Part shown: positions 43,616 to 52,880 of the stretch, piece by piece | Layout of the letters: every line of letters begins with the position of its first letter | Position numbering within the stretch: the stretch's first letter is position 1 | NCBI RefSeq assembly: GCF_003105115.1 | Contig: NZ_QETH01000009.1 | Span: 45,660-109,659 of the forward strand | DNA: 64,000 nt | Source of the DNA: Flavobacterium sp. HTF | GTDB taxonomy: Bacteria > Bacteroidota > Bacteroidia > Flavobacteriales > Flavobacteriaceae | Direction of reading: 5' to 3' | The notes under the pieces: generated by a model | Told to the model about the DNA's origin: nothing | Database searches by the model: none | What the model saw: the letters and a program-made list of their open reading frames with translations, nothing else | Translations under genes and position numbers: made by a program

Positions 43616-44082
43616 TATTCTTTTATAGGGGTATTAACAAATTTCTTGAAATAGTTGATCATAAGATCATTAGATATTTCTTTTTCATTGTTTCTCTTCG
43701 CTTCTGTCCATGGAGATTCAGGAAGATGTGTCCAGTTTGATAACTGGATGGCATTAAGGTTTTTAGCCACTTCCAAAGCAAATTCTACAACATCGTCGGC
43801 ATTTTTGTCGAGCTCTTTGTGCTGATTCATAGAATAACTCAGTGGAATTTGTTTTATAGCAGCGTTTCCGTAAGTTTTAAATTCCTGATAGACAGATTTA
43901 ATTACCGGACCATATGGCCAGACCTCAATTGGCTCCTGAATTAACGGAACGCCATTTTTTGCAAGATATAATCCATTAGCAATAAACAAAAGTTTTTGTA
44001 GAGACATATTAGAAATCTCAATGTTTTGCTCTTTTGCCCGTTTCAGTATTTCACCGGATAAAAATATTGCTGATTGTGCCAT
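43615..44082 (-). CDS. Panacea-domain (DUF4065, SocA-like) protein, candidate antitoxin
   Basis: 155 residues. The DUF4065 signature runs from MSLQKLLFIANGLYLAKNG through EPIEVWPYGPVIKSVYQEFK to LSNWTHLPESPWTEAKRN, matching SocA-like antitoxin domains. Panacea is a promiscuous antitoxin domain that neutralises many toxin folds. It is the promoter-proximal gene of a two-gene unit with the two-TM protein. A near-palindromic site at 44101-44120 over the likely transcription start fits autorepression. Confidence 0.85.
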   Translation of the reverse strand: MAQSAIFLSGEILKRAKEQNIEISNMSLQKLLFIANGLYLAKNGVPLIQEPIEVWPYGPVIKSVYQEFKTYGNAAIKQIPLSYSMNQHKELDKNADDVVEFALEVAKNLNAIQLSNWTHLPESPWTEAKRNNEKEISNDLMINYFKKFVNTPIKE

Positions 44083-44100
44083 TCTAAAATTTTGTTTTAA

Positions 44101-44127
44101 TGGTATACATTTATATACTAAAATATA
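44101..44127 (-). promoter_or_regulatory. Promoter/operator candidate of the Panacea pair
   Basis: TGGTATAC-ATTT-ATATACTA (44101-44120) is an inverted repeat with two half-site mismatches. TATATTTT (minus strand, 44127-44120) resembles the -7 element with one mismatch at its last base. The inverted repeat would overlap the transcription start and lies 19 bases upstream of the Panacea start codon. Confidence 0.45.
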
Positions 44128-44201
44128 AATCTGATTTTAACAAAGTTAGTAAATTTATTTTAAACCACTATTTCTATTGAAAAACTGTATCTGATTGGTT
44201 T

Positions 44202-45059
44202 CTAATATCCAAAATTCCCAAACCCGAAAAACATTTTACGAAATTCTGTCGGATTTACGCCTCTGTGTTTTTTGAACATATTATTAAAATGGCTTTTATC
44301 GGTAAAACCAAATTCGGCTGCAATTTCATTGATACGCATGTTGGTATTTAGCAATCGGTTCTCAATTAATTTGAGTTTATAATTGGTTTGATATTCCTGA
44401 AGAGTTTCATTGGTATGTTTACGGAAAAAACGCGCCAGATAGGTTTCAGAGATTCCGAATTTAGCACTAATATGCCCGCCTTTCAGTTTTTCAGGATTAT
44501 AAATATTGGCTTGCACATATTGCAATATCCGAAGGATTTTCGGGTCACTCTGATTATTTATTTTTTCCGGAAGTGCCATCATAATATTTCTTGCCACAAT
44601 AACCAGTAAGGTATTGATATATTGAGAAAGCAATTCCTTATGATACAGCCCTTTTTTGTTGTGTTCTCTTATTATGGCCTCAATAATAGGATGAACAATA
44701 ATTTTGTCGTCGTCCTCTTTTAAGATACAGCCTGGTTCGTGAGAAGCATTTTTGAGAATAATTTCTATTTGTTGTAATAGTTCCTGCTGATAGGCCCCGG
44801 TTACATAAATATTATTGAACCGGATAAAAAACAATTGCGTTGGTTCTTCAAAATCCAGACTATGCAAATCTTCCGGTGTTATAAGGAACAAATGGCCGGC
44901 TTTGTACGGAACTGTATTACTGTTAATACGCTGCGTTCCGCTGCCCTGAACAATGTAAACAAGCTCAAAAAAACTGTGCATATGTTCGCCTCTCGGGCAT
45001 TCTTCCATTAATTCTTTTAGAACCAGTTCAAAAGGTTCATATAATACATCGTTTACCAT
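44202..45059 (-). CDS. AraC-family transcriptional regulator
   Basis: About 285 residues from the ATG at 45059 (a GTG 15 bases upstream is an alternative). The N-terminal cupin sensor (HMHSFFELVYIVQGSGTQRINSN) precedes two HTHs at the C-terminus (KFGISETYLARFFRKHTNETLQEYQ and IAAEFGFTDKSHFNNMFKKHRGVNPTEFRK). It is divergent from the quinone-oxidoreductase-like gene, which it probably controls in response to a small aromatic or sugar ligand. Confidence 0.92.
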   Translation of the reverse strand: MVNDVLYEPFELVLKELMEECPRGEHMHSFFELVYIVQGSGTQRINSNTVPYKAGHLFLITPEDLHSLDFEEPTQLFFIRFNNIYVTGAYQQELLQQIEIILKNASHEPGCILKEDDDKIIVHPIIEAIIREHNKKGLYHKELLSQYINTLLVIVARNIMMALPEKINNQSDPKILRILQYVQANIYNPEKLKGGHISAKFGISETYLARFFRKHTNETLQEYQTNYKLKLIENRLLNTNMRINEIAAEFGFTDKSHFNNMFKKHRGVNPTEFRKMFFGFGNFGY

Positions 45060-45169
45060 AACAACAAAATACACTTTTAGGGCTTAAATCTACAACAATA
45101 TACAATTATAGATTGTAGAACTTTGCAATATCAATTTTAAATAAGAACAATAATACTAAATATTAAAAT

Positions 45170-46150
45170 ATGAAAGCACTTATATTAGAAGAATTTGGAT
45201 CCGATTTTCAAATTAAAAATATAGCGAAACCAGTACCTGCAAATAATGAAGTATTGGTAAGAATAAAAGCCAGCGGAATTAATATGCTGGATATAAAAAT
45301 CAAAGCCGGAAATGGTGCACACGCACAAGTATCACTTCCTGCAATTTTAGGAACTGAAATGGCAGGAATAGTAGAAAGTGTCGGTAAAAATGCAACTGCA
45401 TTTGCTGCCGGAGATGAAGTTTATGGTATGACAGGCGGAGTGGGAAAGGTGCAGGGATCTTTGGCTGAATATGCTGCTGTGGATGAAAAATTATTAGCTG
45501 TTAAACCTTCAACATTATCATTTAAAGAAGCAGCAGCAATTCCGCTCGCATTTATCACTGCCTGGGAAGGACTTGTGGACAGAGCAAAAATTGACAGAGA
45601 AATGAAAATATTGATACACGGAGGAGCGGGCAGCGTTGGGCATATAGCAGTTCAACTGGCAAAATCTTTTGGAGCTGAAGTGTATGCAACAGGAAGCGCA
45701 GAAAATCTGGAAGAAATAAAATCTACTGGTGTTACGGCTATAGATTATAATGCTGTTTCTGTAGAAGAATATGTAAATCTCTACACAGACGGAAAAGGTT
45801 TTGATGTTGTTTTTGATACTGTTGGCGGAACAGTTTTGGATAATTCATTTAAAGCCATTAAAAAATATACCGGGCATGTAGTTAGCATTTTGGGCTGGGG
45901 ATCTCACAGTCTGGCACCGCTTTCTTTTCGTGGTGCCACTTATTCCGGCGTGTTTACGCTATTACCGCTTCTTACAGGTGAAGACAGAGAACATCACGGG
46001 GAAATTATGCAAAAAGCGACTCAGCTTGCCAACTCCGGATTATTAAAACCAAAAGTGAACAGTAAAGATTTTTCTTTTGAAAATATAGGGGAAGCTTATA
46101 ATTCGTTGGAGAATCATTCGTTGAAAAACAGAGGAATTGTTTTGATTTAA
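45170..46150 (+). CDS. Zinc-independent medium-chain oxidoreductase (quinone oxidoreductase type)
   Basis: 326 residues with the MDR fold. The GroES-like N-terminus (MKALILEEFGSDFQIKNIAKP) contains no catalytic Zn cysteine cluster. The NADP-binding loop is LIHGGAGSVGHIAVQLAKSFGAEVYATGS. This pattern suits NADPH:quinone reductase or enone reductase rather than alcohol dehydrogenase. Its divergent AraC neighbour is a likely regulator. A bidirectional terminator separates it from the convergent GH1 gene. Confidence 0.92.
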   Translation: MKALILEEFGSDFQIKNIAKPVPANNEVLVRIKASGINMLDIKIKAGNGAHAQVSLPAILGTEMAGIVESVGKNATAFAAGDEVYGMTGGVGKVQGSLAEYAAVDEKLLAVKPSTLSFKEAAAIPLAFITAWEGLVDRAKIDREMKILIHGGAGSVGHIAVQLAKSFGAEVYATGSAENLEEIKSTGVTAIDYNAVSVEEYVNLYTDGKGFDVVFDTVGGTVLDNSFKAIKKYTGHVVSILGWGSHSLAPLSFRGATYSGVFTLLPLLTGEDREHHGEIMQKATQLANSGLLKPKVNSKDFSFENIGEAYNSLENHSLKNRGIVLI

Positions 46151-46166
46151 ATTCTAATTAGAAATT

Positions 46167-46198
46167 AAAAAGGGAAAAGATGTACTCTTTTCCCTTTT
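46167..46198. terminator. Bidirectional terminator between the oxidoreductase and GH1 genes
   Basis: AAAAAGGGAAAAGA / TCTTTTCCCTTTT stem with a 5-base loop, between convergent genes. Confidence 0.85.
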
Positions 46199-46200
46199 AA

Positions 46201-47562
46201 TTAATTTGTTTGTGCCAAAAAATCCCGAAACCATAATCCGGATTGTTTGATGGTTCTTTTTTGAGTTTCAAAATCAATATGAATAAGTCCAAATCTGGCA
46301 TTATAACCTTCAGCCCACTCAAAATTATCAGTTAAACTCCAGACAAAATAGCCATCAACATTATAACCGTCCTGTTTGGCTTTTAGCAATTGTTCCAAAT
46401 GATCCCGAATGTATTGTGTCCTGCGGATATCATATACTTTTCCGTTTTTTACAACGTCAGGAAAAGCGGCACCATTTTCGGTAATAATGATTTTCTTTAT
46501 GTTTTTGTATTCGTTAAACCTTTTAATAGTATGGTAAAGGGCAGGCGGGTAAACTTCCCAGCCCATTTCTGTGGCGATTACGTTTCTTTTTTCAGCACTC
46601 ACCAATTCTGCACCTATATAAGGAGTCAGCAAAGATGATTTTACGACTTCTCTGGTATAGCATTGCAGCCCTATAAAATCAAAATCGAAAGCCATGTTGT
46701 TTAAATCGTCTTCCAGGATATATTTTTTAAGTTTTTTAAGAACTGCCAAATCTTTTTTCGGATATCCGAGTCCTAAAATTGGTTCTATAAAAGTCCTGTT
46801 CAATAAAGTATCTACACGTTTTGCAGCTTCAACATCCTTTTTCTTCTCTGTTTCAGGCTCAATATGCGTACACGAAAATGTTGTACCAATATTGGCTCCC
46901 GGAACTTTGTTACGCAGTATTTTTGCTCCTGCAGCTGTTGACAGCGTAACATGATGCATTGCTTTGAGGTAATTGGTCAGCCCTTTTTTTCCAGGAGCAT
47001 GAATTCCGAGAAAATATCCTGCGCCCGTAAAAACAGAAGGCTCGTTAATCACCATCCAGTTTTTTACCTTGTCTCCGAAATGCTGTGCGCAGACTTCGGT
47101 ATATGCTGAAAACCACGAAACCGATTCGCGATTGGTCCAGCCGCCTTTTACTTCTAATGCATGAGGCAAATCCCAGTGGTAAATGGTGACCCAGGGTTCG
47201 ATATTGCATTCTAACAAAAAATCAATGATTTTGTTATAGTAATCAACACCGGATTGGTTGACAGGATGAACGCCAGTAGGCATAATCCGGGTCCAGCTTA
47301 TAGAAAATCTGAAGTTCGGAATGTTTAATTCGCGAATTAACTCAATATCGTTTTTGTAGTAGTTGTAGAAATCACAGGCTGAAATGGCGTGATGACCATT
47401 CTTGATTTTACCTTTTTGCGAGGTAAAAACATCCCAGATAGAAGCTCCTTTGCCATCGGCATCATGTGCTCCTTCAATTTGGAAAGCGGCCGTGGAAACT
47501 CCCCACAGGAAGTCATCTCCAAATTGTTCTTTATTTAAAAGTGCGTTTTCTGTTTTATTCAT
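46201..47562 (-). CDS. GH1 beta-glucosidase
   Basis: 453 residues of the GH1 barrel. Acid/base E174 in WMVINEPSVF and nucleophile E362 in IIITENGAAF are intact, as are the substrate-binding ISWTRIMPTG and the C-terminal WSLTDNFEWAEGYNARFGL. No signal peptide, so it hydrolyses imported beta-glucosides (for example cellobiose-like sugars) in the cytoplasm. It appears monocistronic. Confidence 0.95.
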   Translation of the reverse strand: MNKTENALLNKEQFGDDFLWGVSTAAFQIEGAHDADGKGASIWDVFTSQKGKIKNGHHAISACDFYNYYKNDIELIRELNIPNFRFSISWTRIMPTGVHPVNQSGVDYYNKIIDFLLECNIEPWVTIYHWDLPHALEVKGGWTNRESVSWFSAYTEVCAQHFGDKVKNWMVINEPSVFTGAGYFLGIHAPGKKGLTNYLKAMHHVTLSTAAGAKILRNKVPGANIGTTFSCTHIEPETEKKKDVEAAKRVDTLLNRTFIEPILGLGYPKKDLAVLKKLKKYILEDDLNNMAFDFDFIGLQCYTREVVKSSLLTPYIGAELVSAEKRNVIATEMGWEVYPPALYHTIKRFNEYKNIKKIIITENGAAFPDVVKNGKVYDIRRTQYIRDHLEQLLKAKQDGYNVDGYFVWSLTDNFEWAEGYNARFGLIHIDFETQKRTIKQSGLWFRDFLAQTN

Positions 47563-47598
47563 TTAAATATTGCTTATTTCCTTATCGGTAAAAAATTA

Positions 47599-47682
47599 TT
47601 AATGAAGGAAAGAAGATTGCATTGCTTTTAAGAAAAGCCATTCTTTAAATGATGTCAGGAATTTTAGGCTAAAGAATTTCAT
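47599..47682 (-). CDS. Possible 27-residue small protein or leader peptide upstream of the GH1 gene
   Basis: ATG at 47682, TAA at 47601-47599. Product is Phe/Leu/Lys rich and ends LKAMQSSFLH. It lies about 37 bases before the GH1 start and 16 bases after a weak -7 element TTATTTTG (minus strand 47706-47699). It may be translated as a leader or may be chance. Confidence 0.25.
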   Translation of the reverse strand: MKFFSLKFLTSFKEWLFLKAMQSSFLH

Positions 47683-47913
47683 GATGTTTAGTTTTAATCA
47701 AAATAATAAAAAAGATTTAAATCTATCGTAATGTAAACGTTATGAAATAGTTAACTGTTTTTTGTTTCAAAAAGGCTAAAAAAAATATTAACATTTGTTT
47801 AGAAAATGTGTAAAATTGACAATAATGCAATGATTTAGGTTAAAATTGTATTAAAATAAAAATTATGTAAGAAAATCAAAAAATTATAAAACATACCTCA
47901 AGTTATTTCATGC

Positions 47914-47921
47914 TAATTTTG
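47914..47921 (+). promoter_or_regulatory. -7 promoter element for the small lipoprotein
   Basis: TAATTTTG matches TAnnTTTG, 49 bases before the start codon. Confidence 0.55.
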
Positions 47922-47970
47922 AATTATGAAATTAAAACATAATAAAAAACAAATTTAAACAAATCAGATC

Positions 47971-48390
47971 ATGAAAAATTTAAACAAAATAGTATACGTA
48001 TTAGCACTTAGCTTAGGAATATTTGCTACATCTTGCAGCAACGATGACAACGAAGGAGAAACAATTGTGCCATTAGAAGGAACTTATAATTTAAGTAAAA
48101 CTGGTACACAAAATAGTGACGGTACTGAAAATTTAATTGATGCTCCACAAAATCAAAGCGGATGCAGTAGAGATTATTTAGAATTAAGAGTAAGTAACAA
48201 AGCAGTTATCGGGGATTATGGTGCTAACTGTGCCTTAACTAAAACGGAAGGAACTTATGTAAGATCTCATAATGATTTAACTATTACTGTTGGTAATTTA
48301 AGTACGACTTCAGATATTATGAATCTTACTAACAAGGAATTGAAAATAAAAGATAAAACTACTGGTATCATTACAGTTTATACCAGATAG
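47971..48390 (+). CDS. Small lipocalin-like lipoprotein
   Basis: 139 residues with a lipoprotein signal (MKNLNKIVYVLALSLGIFATSC; lipobox ATSC), an acidic linker (NDDNEGETI) and a beta-rich domain with two cysteines (SGCSRDYLELR, GANCALTKTEGTYVR). The LEGTYNLSKTG start resembles lipocalin-like lipoproteins common in Flavobacterium. Probably surface or periplasmic. Function unknown. Confidence 0.75.
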   Translation: MKNLNKIVYVLALSLGIFATSCSNDDNEGETIVPLEGTYNLSKTGTQNSDGTENLIDAPQNQSGCSRDYLELRVSNKAVIGDYGANCALTKTEGTYVRSHNDLTITVGNLSTTSDIMNLTNKELKIKDKTTGIITVYTR

Positions 48391-48440
48391 TAAAAACGCT
48401 TTGAGCTCAGACAAACCCTGATCCTCAGGATTGGGAATTA

Positions 48441-48486
48441 AACGGAAATGACTTGTGAAGTTGTCTCCGTTTTTTTTGTTTTTATA
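48441..48486 (+). terminator. Terminator after the small lipoprotein
   Basis: AACGGA...TCCGTT (48441-48446 / 48476-48481) with inner GACTT/AAGT-GTC pairing and an eight-T tail. It precedes the convergent histidine kinase end. Confidence 0.7.
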
Positions 48487-51400
48487 CTAATCTGCGGGAA
48501 TATAAATATCAAAAGTAGCGCCTTTATCGGGCTCACCTTTGGCAGAAATAAATCCGTTATGATTTTCTACAATTTTTTTAACGATCGCTAGCCCAATACC
48601 GGTCCCTTTATAAAGTTCTCTTCCGTGTAAGCGCTGGAAAACTTCAAATATTTTTTTGTTGTACAGTTGGTCAAAACCAATACCGTTGTCAGAAATGCTG
48701 ATATGGCAATAGTTTTTTTCTTTAGAAAGTGAATCGTTTTTAAAAAGTTCCCCTTTTCCTATTTTACTGGTAATTTTTATATGTGGAGGATTATCCAGTT
48801 TAGCAAACTTAATAGAGTTGCTCACCAAATTGTATATCAATTGCCTGAACTGAAAAGGAATAATATTTACTTCCTGTGATTCATTATTTTCTATAACACC
48901 ATTTTTTTGTTCGAGTTCTTCTCTTAAATCTTCACGCACTTCATTAATAATCTCAGAAAGATCTGTTTTTTCAAATATTCGTTCCTGAACATTTGTTCTC
49001 GAATAAGAAAGCAAATCATTGATTAAAGTCTGCATTCGCTGTGCAGCATTTTGAATTCGCTGAAATTTGTCTTTCCCGCTATCCGATAAATTATCCAATT
49101 CCCTGTCCATAATCTGGGACGCAAAAGTCTGGATTTTTCTAAGCGGTTCCTGCAGGTCATGACTCGAGATATAGGTAAAAGACTGGAGTTCTTGGTTAAT
49201 TTGCTCCAATTCTATGTTTTTCTGCTCGAGTTCAAGTGCATTCAGTTTTAATTTATCGTCGGCGCGTTTTTTCTCCGTCAGATCGTGTGTCACTTTTGAG
49301 AATCCGATTACATCATTTTTTTTGTTATGAACGGCTGTAATTACAACACTGGCCCAAAAAAGGCTTCCGTTTTTGCGAACGCGCCATCCTTCCTGTAATG
49401 CTTTGCCTTTTTCGCGGGCCAATTGCAAAAGTTTTTGCGGCAAGTTATTTTTTCGGTCCTCCTCTGTGTAAAAAGCAGCAAAATACTTTCCGATGATTTC
49501 TTCGGCTTTGTAACCCTTTATTTTTTCTGCTCCGACATTCCAGTTTTCAACAATTCCATCACGGTTTAAATACAAAATAGCATAATCCTGAACTTCTTCT
49601 ACCATTAAATGATAGCGTTCCTCACTTTTCTGAAGCGTTTCATTGATCTGAATAAGCTCTTTGGTTCGGGCACTTACCTGTTGTTCGAGTTCATGAGTAA
49701 AAGCTTTTTCATTTTGAATATCAGTAAAAGCGCCAACCCATTTTATAATCTCATTATTTTTATTCAGGACAGCCTCACCAATTCCTGTATGCCATCTGTA
49801 GCCGCCATTTTTGCTTTTAATACGAAGATCGCAGCGGTAAGCCTCTCCGGTTTTTAAGCTGTTAGTCCACGTTCTGATGTTTTCCGCGTAATCATTTGGG
49901 TGAATAAGCGATTTCCATTCCTCATCACTTTTGGGATGAGTACCGGTAAATTCCAGCCATTTGCCAGATGCAAATAAAGAATTTCCTTTTTCGTCTGTTT
50001 CCCAGATCAATTGGGGAAGACTTTCGGTAAGGGAACGGAATCTCTTCTCGCTTTCTTCTATTTCCTGCTGGTATTTTTTTTCTTCTGTAATATCTCTGAT
50101 GGTTCCCAATAATCTTTCGGGCTGTTTTTCAGTATCATAAAAAACACTTCCTTTGGCTTCTACCCAATGTATCGATTTATCATTCCAGATTAATCTGGCT
50201 ATATAATGGAGATATCCTGTATCGAGGGCATCCCGATACGCTTTTTGCCTTACGGGCATATCGTCCGGGTGAAGATATTTTAGTAATTGTTCGTGGGTTA
50301 GGTTATCAGCATCACTATTTCCGGTAACAATTTCGAGATATTTTTTAGAATATAAAACTTCGGCCGTTTTTGGATATAATTCCCAGGTTCCGAGTTCACT
50401 TGCTTCTACTATAATATTAAGTTTTTCTTCGTTAAGCTCTGTTTTTTTTCTGGCTTCTACCTTTTCTGTAACCTCCGTAACAGTGACGATTATACCTGAA
50501 ATTTCGCCATTTTCTTCTTTTAAAGGGTGGTAAAGAAAATCAAAGAAATAAATTTCTTCTTTTTTTCCGTATCGGTTGATCGGAACAGGAACTTCATTTC
50601 CATGATACGGAATCCCTGTTTCGAATACGTCTTTGAGCAGAGGGCTGGTAATTTTTTCAACCTCGGGCAGGGAATCAAAAAGAGGTTTTCCGACAAAAGT
50701 TTCTTCTTCTCTTCCAACGAGTTTTAAGTATGCTTCATTGGCCATTTCTACCATGTAATCAGAACCGCGTAAAATCGTTATTCCAACAGGGGCCTGTTTC
50801 ACTGTATTACGAAAACGTTTATCGCTTTCTTCTATTTTTTTCTTGGCTATATTCAGATCTGTAAGGTCGACCCCGGTATTCATTACGCCATAAACATTGC
50901 CATTTATGTCATATAAGGGAGTTAAACTGTAATTGAAATAATAAGTCTGATCTTTTCCGTCTATAGTCAGGTCAAGAGGGGTATTTGTGGTATGAAAAGA
51001 TTTCCCGGTATCATAAACTGTTTTTATCTGCTCAAATACCAGTTGATTATCCAGTTCGGGCAAAACATCTTTAAATGATTTTCCAATTACATCATTTCCT
51101 TTTCCCCATAAATCAATGATAGATTCATTGGCCAGTTCTATAATCATTTCTTCTCCAACATATACCGCAATCGGAAAAGGGGCATTTTCGACCAATTGCC
51201 TCATTTTTTGCTCGCTTTCTTCTACTTTCTCACGTGCGAAAACCTGCGGGGTTACTTCAATAGCAATAGCTACAATTCCCGAAATAGTCCCGTCCGGGTC
51301 TGTCAGGGCTTCATATACAAAATTGATGTAAGTGTTTTCCAGCTTTCCATTTCGCGGCAGCTGAACCAATTGTTCGTTTGTGGTAAATTTTTTGCCCGTA

Positions 51401-52113
51401 ATAAAAACAGTATCAAGCAAATCTTCGAGATATTGATTTTTTGTATCCGGTAATGCTTCAAAAATCGGTTTGTTGATGACCTCTTCATTTTTTAATCCCC
51501 ATAATTCAACCATTTGTTTGTTGGCGATTTCAACAACATGATTTTTGCCTCTAAAAACACACATTGCCACCGGTGCCTGCATGATATTGTTTATAAACCT
51601 TGCATTGCTTTGTTTTAATGCCTCTGCACTTTTTTTCTTTTCTGTAGTTTCAATTACGGTAACGAGGATACCGCCAACTTCACCGTTTTCTTTTTTAATC
51701 GGGCTGTACGAAAAATCAAAGTAACATTCTTCCGTAAATCCATTTCGGTCTAATGGCACCATGAAATCAGGAAAACTTACTGCCTGACCTTTCATTACTT
51801 CATTAAACATAGGCCCGATAATTTCCCAAATTTCAGCAAAAGTAATTTCAGAACTTATTCCTAACGCTTCAGGATGTTTCGTGGCCCCGAGAATAGGACG
51901 AAATGCGTCATTGTATAATTGAGTATAATTTTCTCCCCAGGCAATATACATTCCGAACGGATTATTGATCATTACCGATACCATTGTCTGAAGACTTTTT
52001 GGCCATGTTTCAGGATTTCCGAGCAAAGTGTTATTCCAGTCTTTTGCCCGGATCATTTTGCCCATTTCTCCGCCATCAGCCAGAAAATAATATTCATTAT
52101 TTGTACTGCTCAT
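48487..52113 (-). CDS. Multi-PAS sensor histidine kinase
   Basis: 1208 residues, apparently cytoplasmic (no TM segment). About seven PAS/PAC modules lie in tandem (roughly 25-150, 170-295, 300-425, 430-555, 560-690, 690-810, 840-960). A coiled-coil linker and HisKA follow, with phospho-acceptor H985 (YISSHDLQEPLRKI). HATPase_c comes last, with the N box NLVSNSIKFAK, DNGIGF and GTGIGLAIVKKI. Several PAS domains repeat RG...VE.AN...LWG-like text, implying internal duplication. It follows its receiver gene by 11 bases. No light- or heme-binding cofactor motif is certain. Confidence 0.95.
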   Translation of the reverse strand: MSSTNNEYYFLADGGEMGKMIRAKDWNNTLLGNPETWPKSLQTMVSVMINNPFGMYIAWGENYTQLYNDAFRPILGATKHPEALGISSEITFAEIWEIIGPMFNEVMKGQAVSFPDFMVPLDRNGFTEECYFDFSYSPIKKENGEVGGILVTVIETTEKKKSAEALKQSNARFINNIMQAPVAMCVFRGKNHVVEIANKQMVELWGLKNEEVINKPIFEALPDTKNQYLEDLLDTVFITGKKFTTNEQLVQLPRNGKLENTYINFVYEALTDPDGTISGIVAIAIEVTPQVFAREKVEESEQKMRQLVENAPFPIAVYVGEEMIIELANESIIDLWGKGNDVIGKSFKDVLPELDNQLVFEQIKTVYDTGKSFHTTNTPLDLTIDGKDQTYYFNYSLTPLYDINGNVYGVMNTGVDLTDLNIAKKKIEESDKRFRNTVKQAPVGITILRGSDYMVEMANEAYLKLVGREEETFVGKPLFDSLPEVEKITSPLLKDVFETGIPYHGNEVPVPINRYGKKEEIYFFDFLYHPLKEENGEISGIIVTVTEVTEKVEARKKTELNEEKLNIIVEASELGTWELYPKTAEVLYSKKYLEIVTGNSDADNLTHEQLLKYLHPDDMPVRQKAYRDALDTGYLHYIARLIWNDKSIHWVEAKGSVFYDTEKQPERLLGTIRDITEEKKYQQEIEESEKRFRSLTESLPQLIWETDEKGNSLFASGKWLEFTGTHPKSDEEWKSLIHPNDYAENIRTWTNSLKTGEAYRCDLRIKSKNGGYRWHTGIGEAVLNKNNEIIKWVGAFTDIQNEKAFTHELEQQVSARTKELIQINETLQKSEERYHLMVEEVQDYAILYLNRDGIVENWNVGAEKIKGYKAEEIIGKYFAAFYTEEDRKNNLPQKLLQLAREKGKALQEGWRVRKNGSLFWASVVITAVHNKKNDVIGFSKVTHDLTEKKRADDKLKLNALELEQKNIELEQINQELQSFTYISSHDLQEPLRKIQTFASQIMDRELDNLSDSGKDKFQRIQNAAQRMQTLINDLLSYSRTNVQERIFEKTDLSEIINEVREDLREELEQKNGVIENNESQEVNIIPFQFRQLIYNLVSNSIKFAKLDNPPHIKITSKIGKGELFKNDSLSKEKNYCHISISDNGIGFDQLYNKKIFEVFQRLHGRELYKGTGIGLAIVKKIVENHNGFISAKGEPDKGATFDIYIPAD

Positions 52114-52124
52114 TCAGATAATTA

Positions 52125-52574
52125 TTAGGGTTGGAGTATAAAATCTTCTTTTGCCGGCTGGTTAAAATTGTTTTCGGTAGTTACCGCAAGTGCATTTCCT
52201 ATTACTTTTTTTAATTGGGAAAAATCACCTGGCTTCCTAATGTAATGCATAGCGCCTTTTTCATACATTAAATCGACAATATTGATATCGAGTGAAGTCG
52301 AAAAAATGATTACAGGAAGTTGTTGCAATTTTTCAATCTTTTTTATTTCCGTAAGGCATTCAGAACCATTTTTTCTTGGCATATTTAAATCCAGGAAAAG
52401 GATATCCGGAAGATTATCAACAGATTTTTCAGATAAAAAATCCATAAGTTGCACACCATCATTAACCGTTACAAGAGAGACAGGCAAATGTAATTCATCA
52501 AGTGCTTCTTTAAAAAAAGCACAATCATCCTCGTCGTCATCAGCAAGTAAAAGATTATAATTTGGTGTATTCAT
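52125..52574 (-). CDS. Single-domain response regulator (Rcp1-like)
   Basis: 149 residues, only a receiver domain. Acidic pocket ADDDEDD (11-17), phospho-acceptor D62 (LFLDLNMPRKNG), Ser/Thr in IIFSTSLD and Lys in YIRKPGDF are all present. Such receivers without output domain partner phytochrome- or PAS-type kinases. Co-transcribed with the downstream kinase (11-base gap), so it is probably the kinase's direct partner or a phosphate sink. Confidence 0.93.
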   Translation of the reverse strand: MNTPNYNLLLADDDEDDCAFFKEALDELHLPVSLVTVNDGVQLMDFLSEKSVDNLPDILFLDLNMPRKNGSECLTEIKKIEKLQQLPVIIFSTSLDINIVDLMYEKGAMHYIRKPGDFSQLKKVIGNALAVTTENNFNQPAKEDFILQP

Positions 52575-52880
52575 ATCTATAAAAATAAGAAAATTTAATT
52601 GGTTTTTACTTTTACAGAGCTAAGATAAAACTAATTTATTACGTTTTTTGTCAAATTTTATCATTTTAAAGAGGGTTATGTTAAAGAATTATCTTTCATT
52701 TTTTTATTAAATGATTATTTTTAACTGAAACAGGAAACTAATCTCAAAAAGAGCTATACTTTTTAGTCTGTAATTAGCCCAATACTCTTTCAAAATTGTT
52801 ATTGGTCGAAATAGTGCCGGACAAAATATTCATTTGCTTTAAATTTATGGTTTAATTCGCTTACAAACACTGTACTAAAC
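52575..52880. other. Divergent promoter spacer
   Basis: AT-rich spacer between the receiver gene and the fucosidase gene. No repeat family or hairpin stands out. Confidence 0.5.

Larger units (their letters stand above)
47563..47970. other. Gene-poor spacer with a possible short leader frame
   Basis: AT-rich. On the minus strand a 27-codon frame (47599-47682) opens MKFFSLKFLTSFKEWLFLK. On the plus strand a TAATTTTG promoter element (47914-47921) serves the lipoprotein. No repeats of the dispersed families. Confidence 0.5.

Noticed and set aside
45170..46150. Zinc alcohol dehydrogenase
   Set aside because: No catalytic or structural zinc Cys cluster; sequence matches quinone oxidoreductase-type MDR.
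51116..51453. Plus-strand frames inside the PAS kinase
   Set aside because: Antisense to a well-supported coding region.
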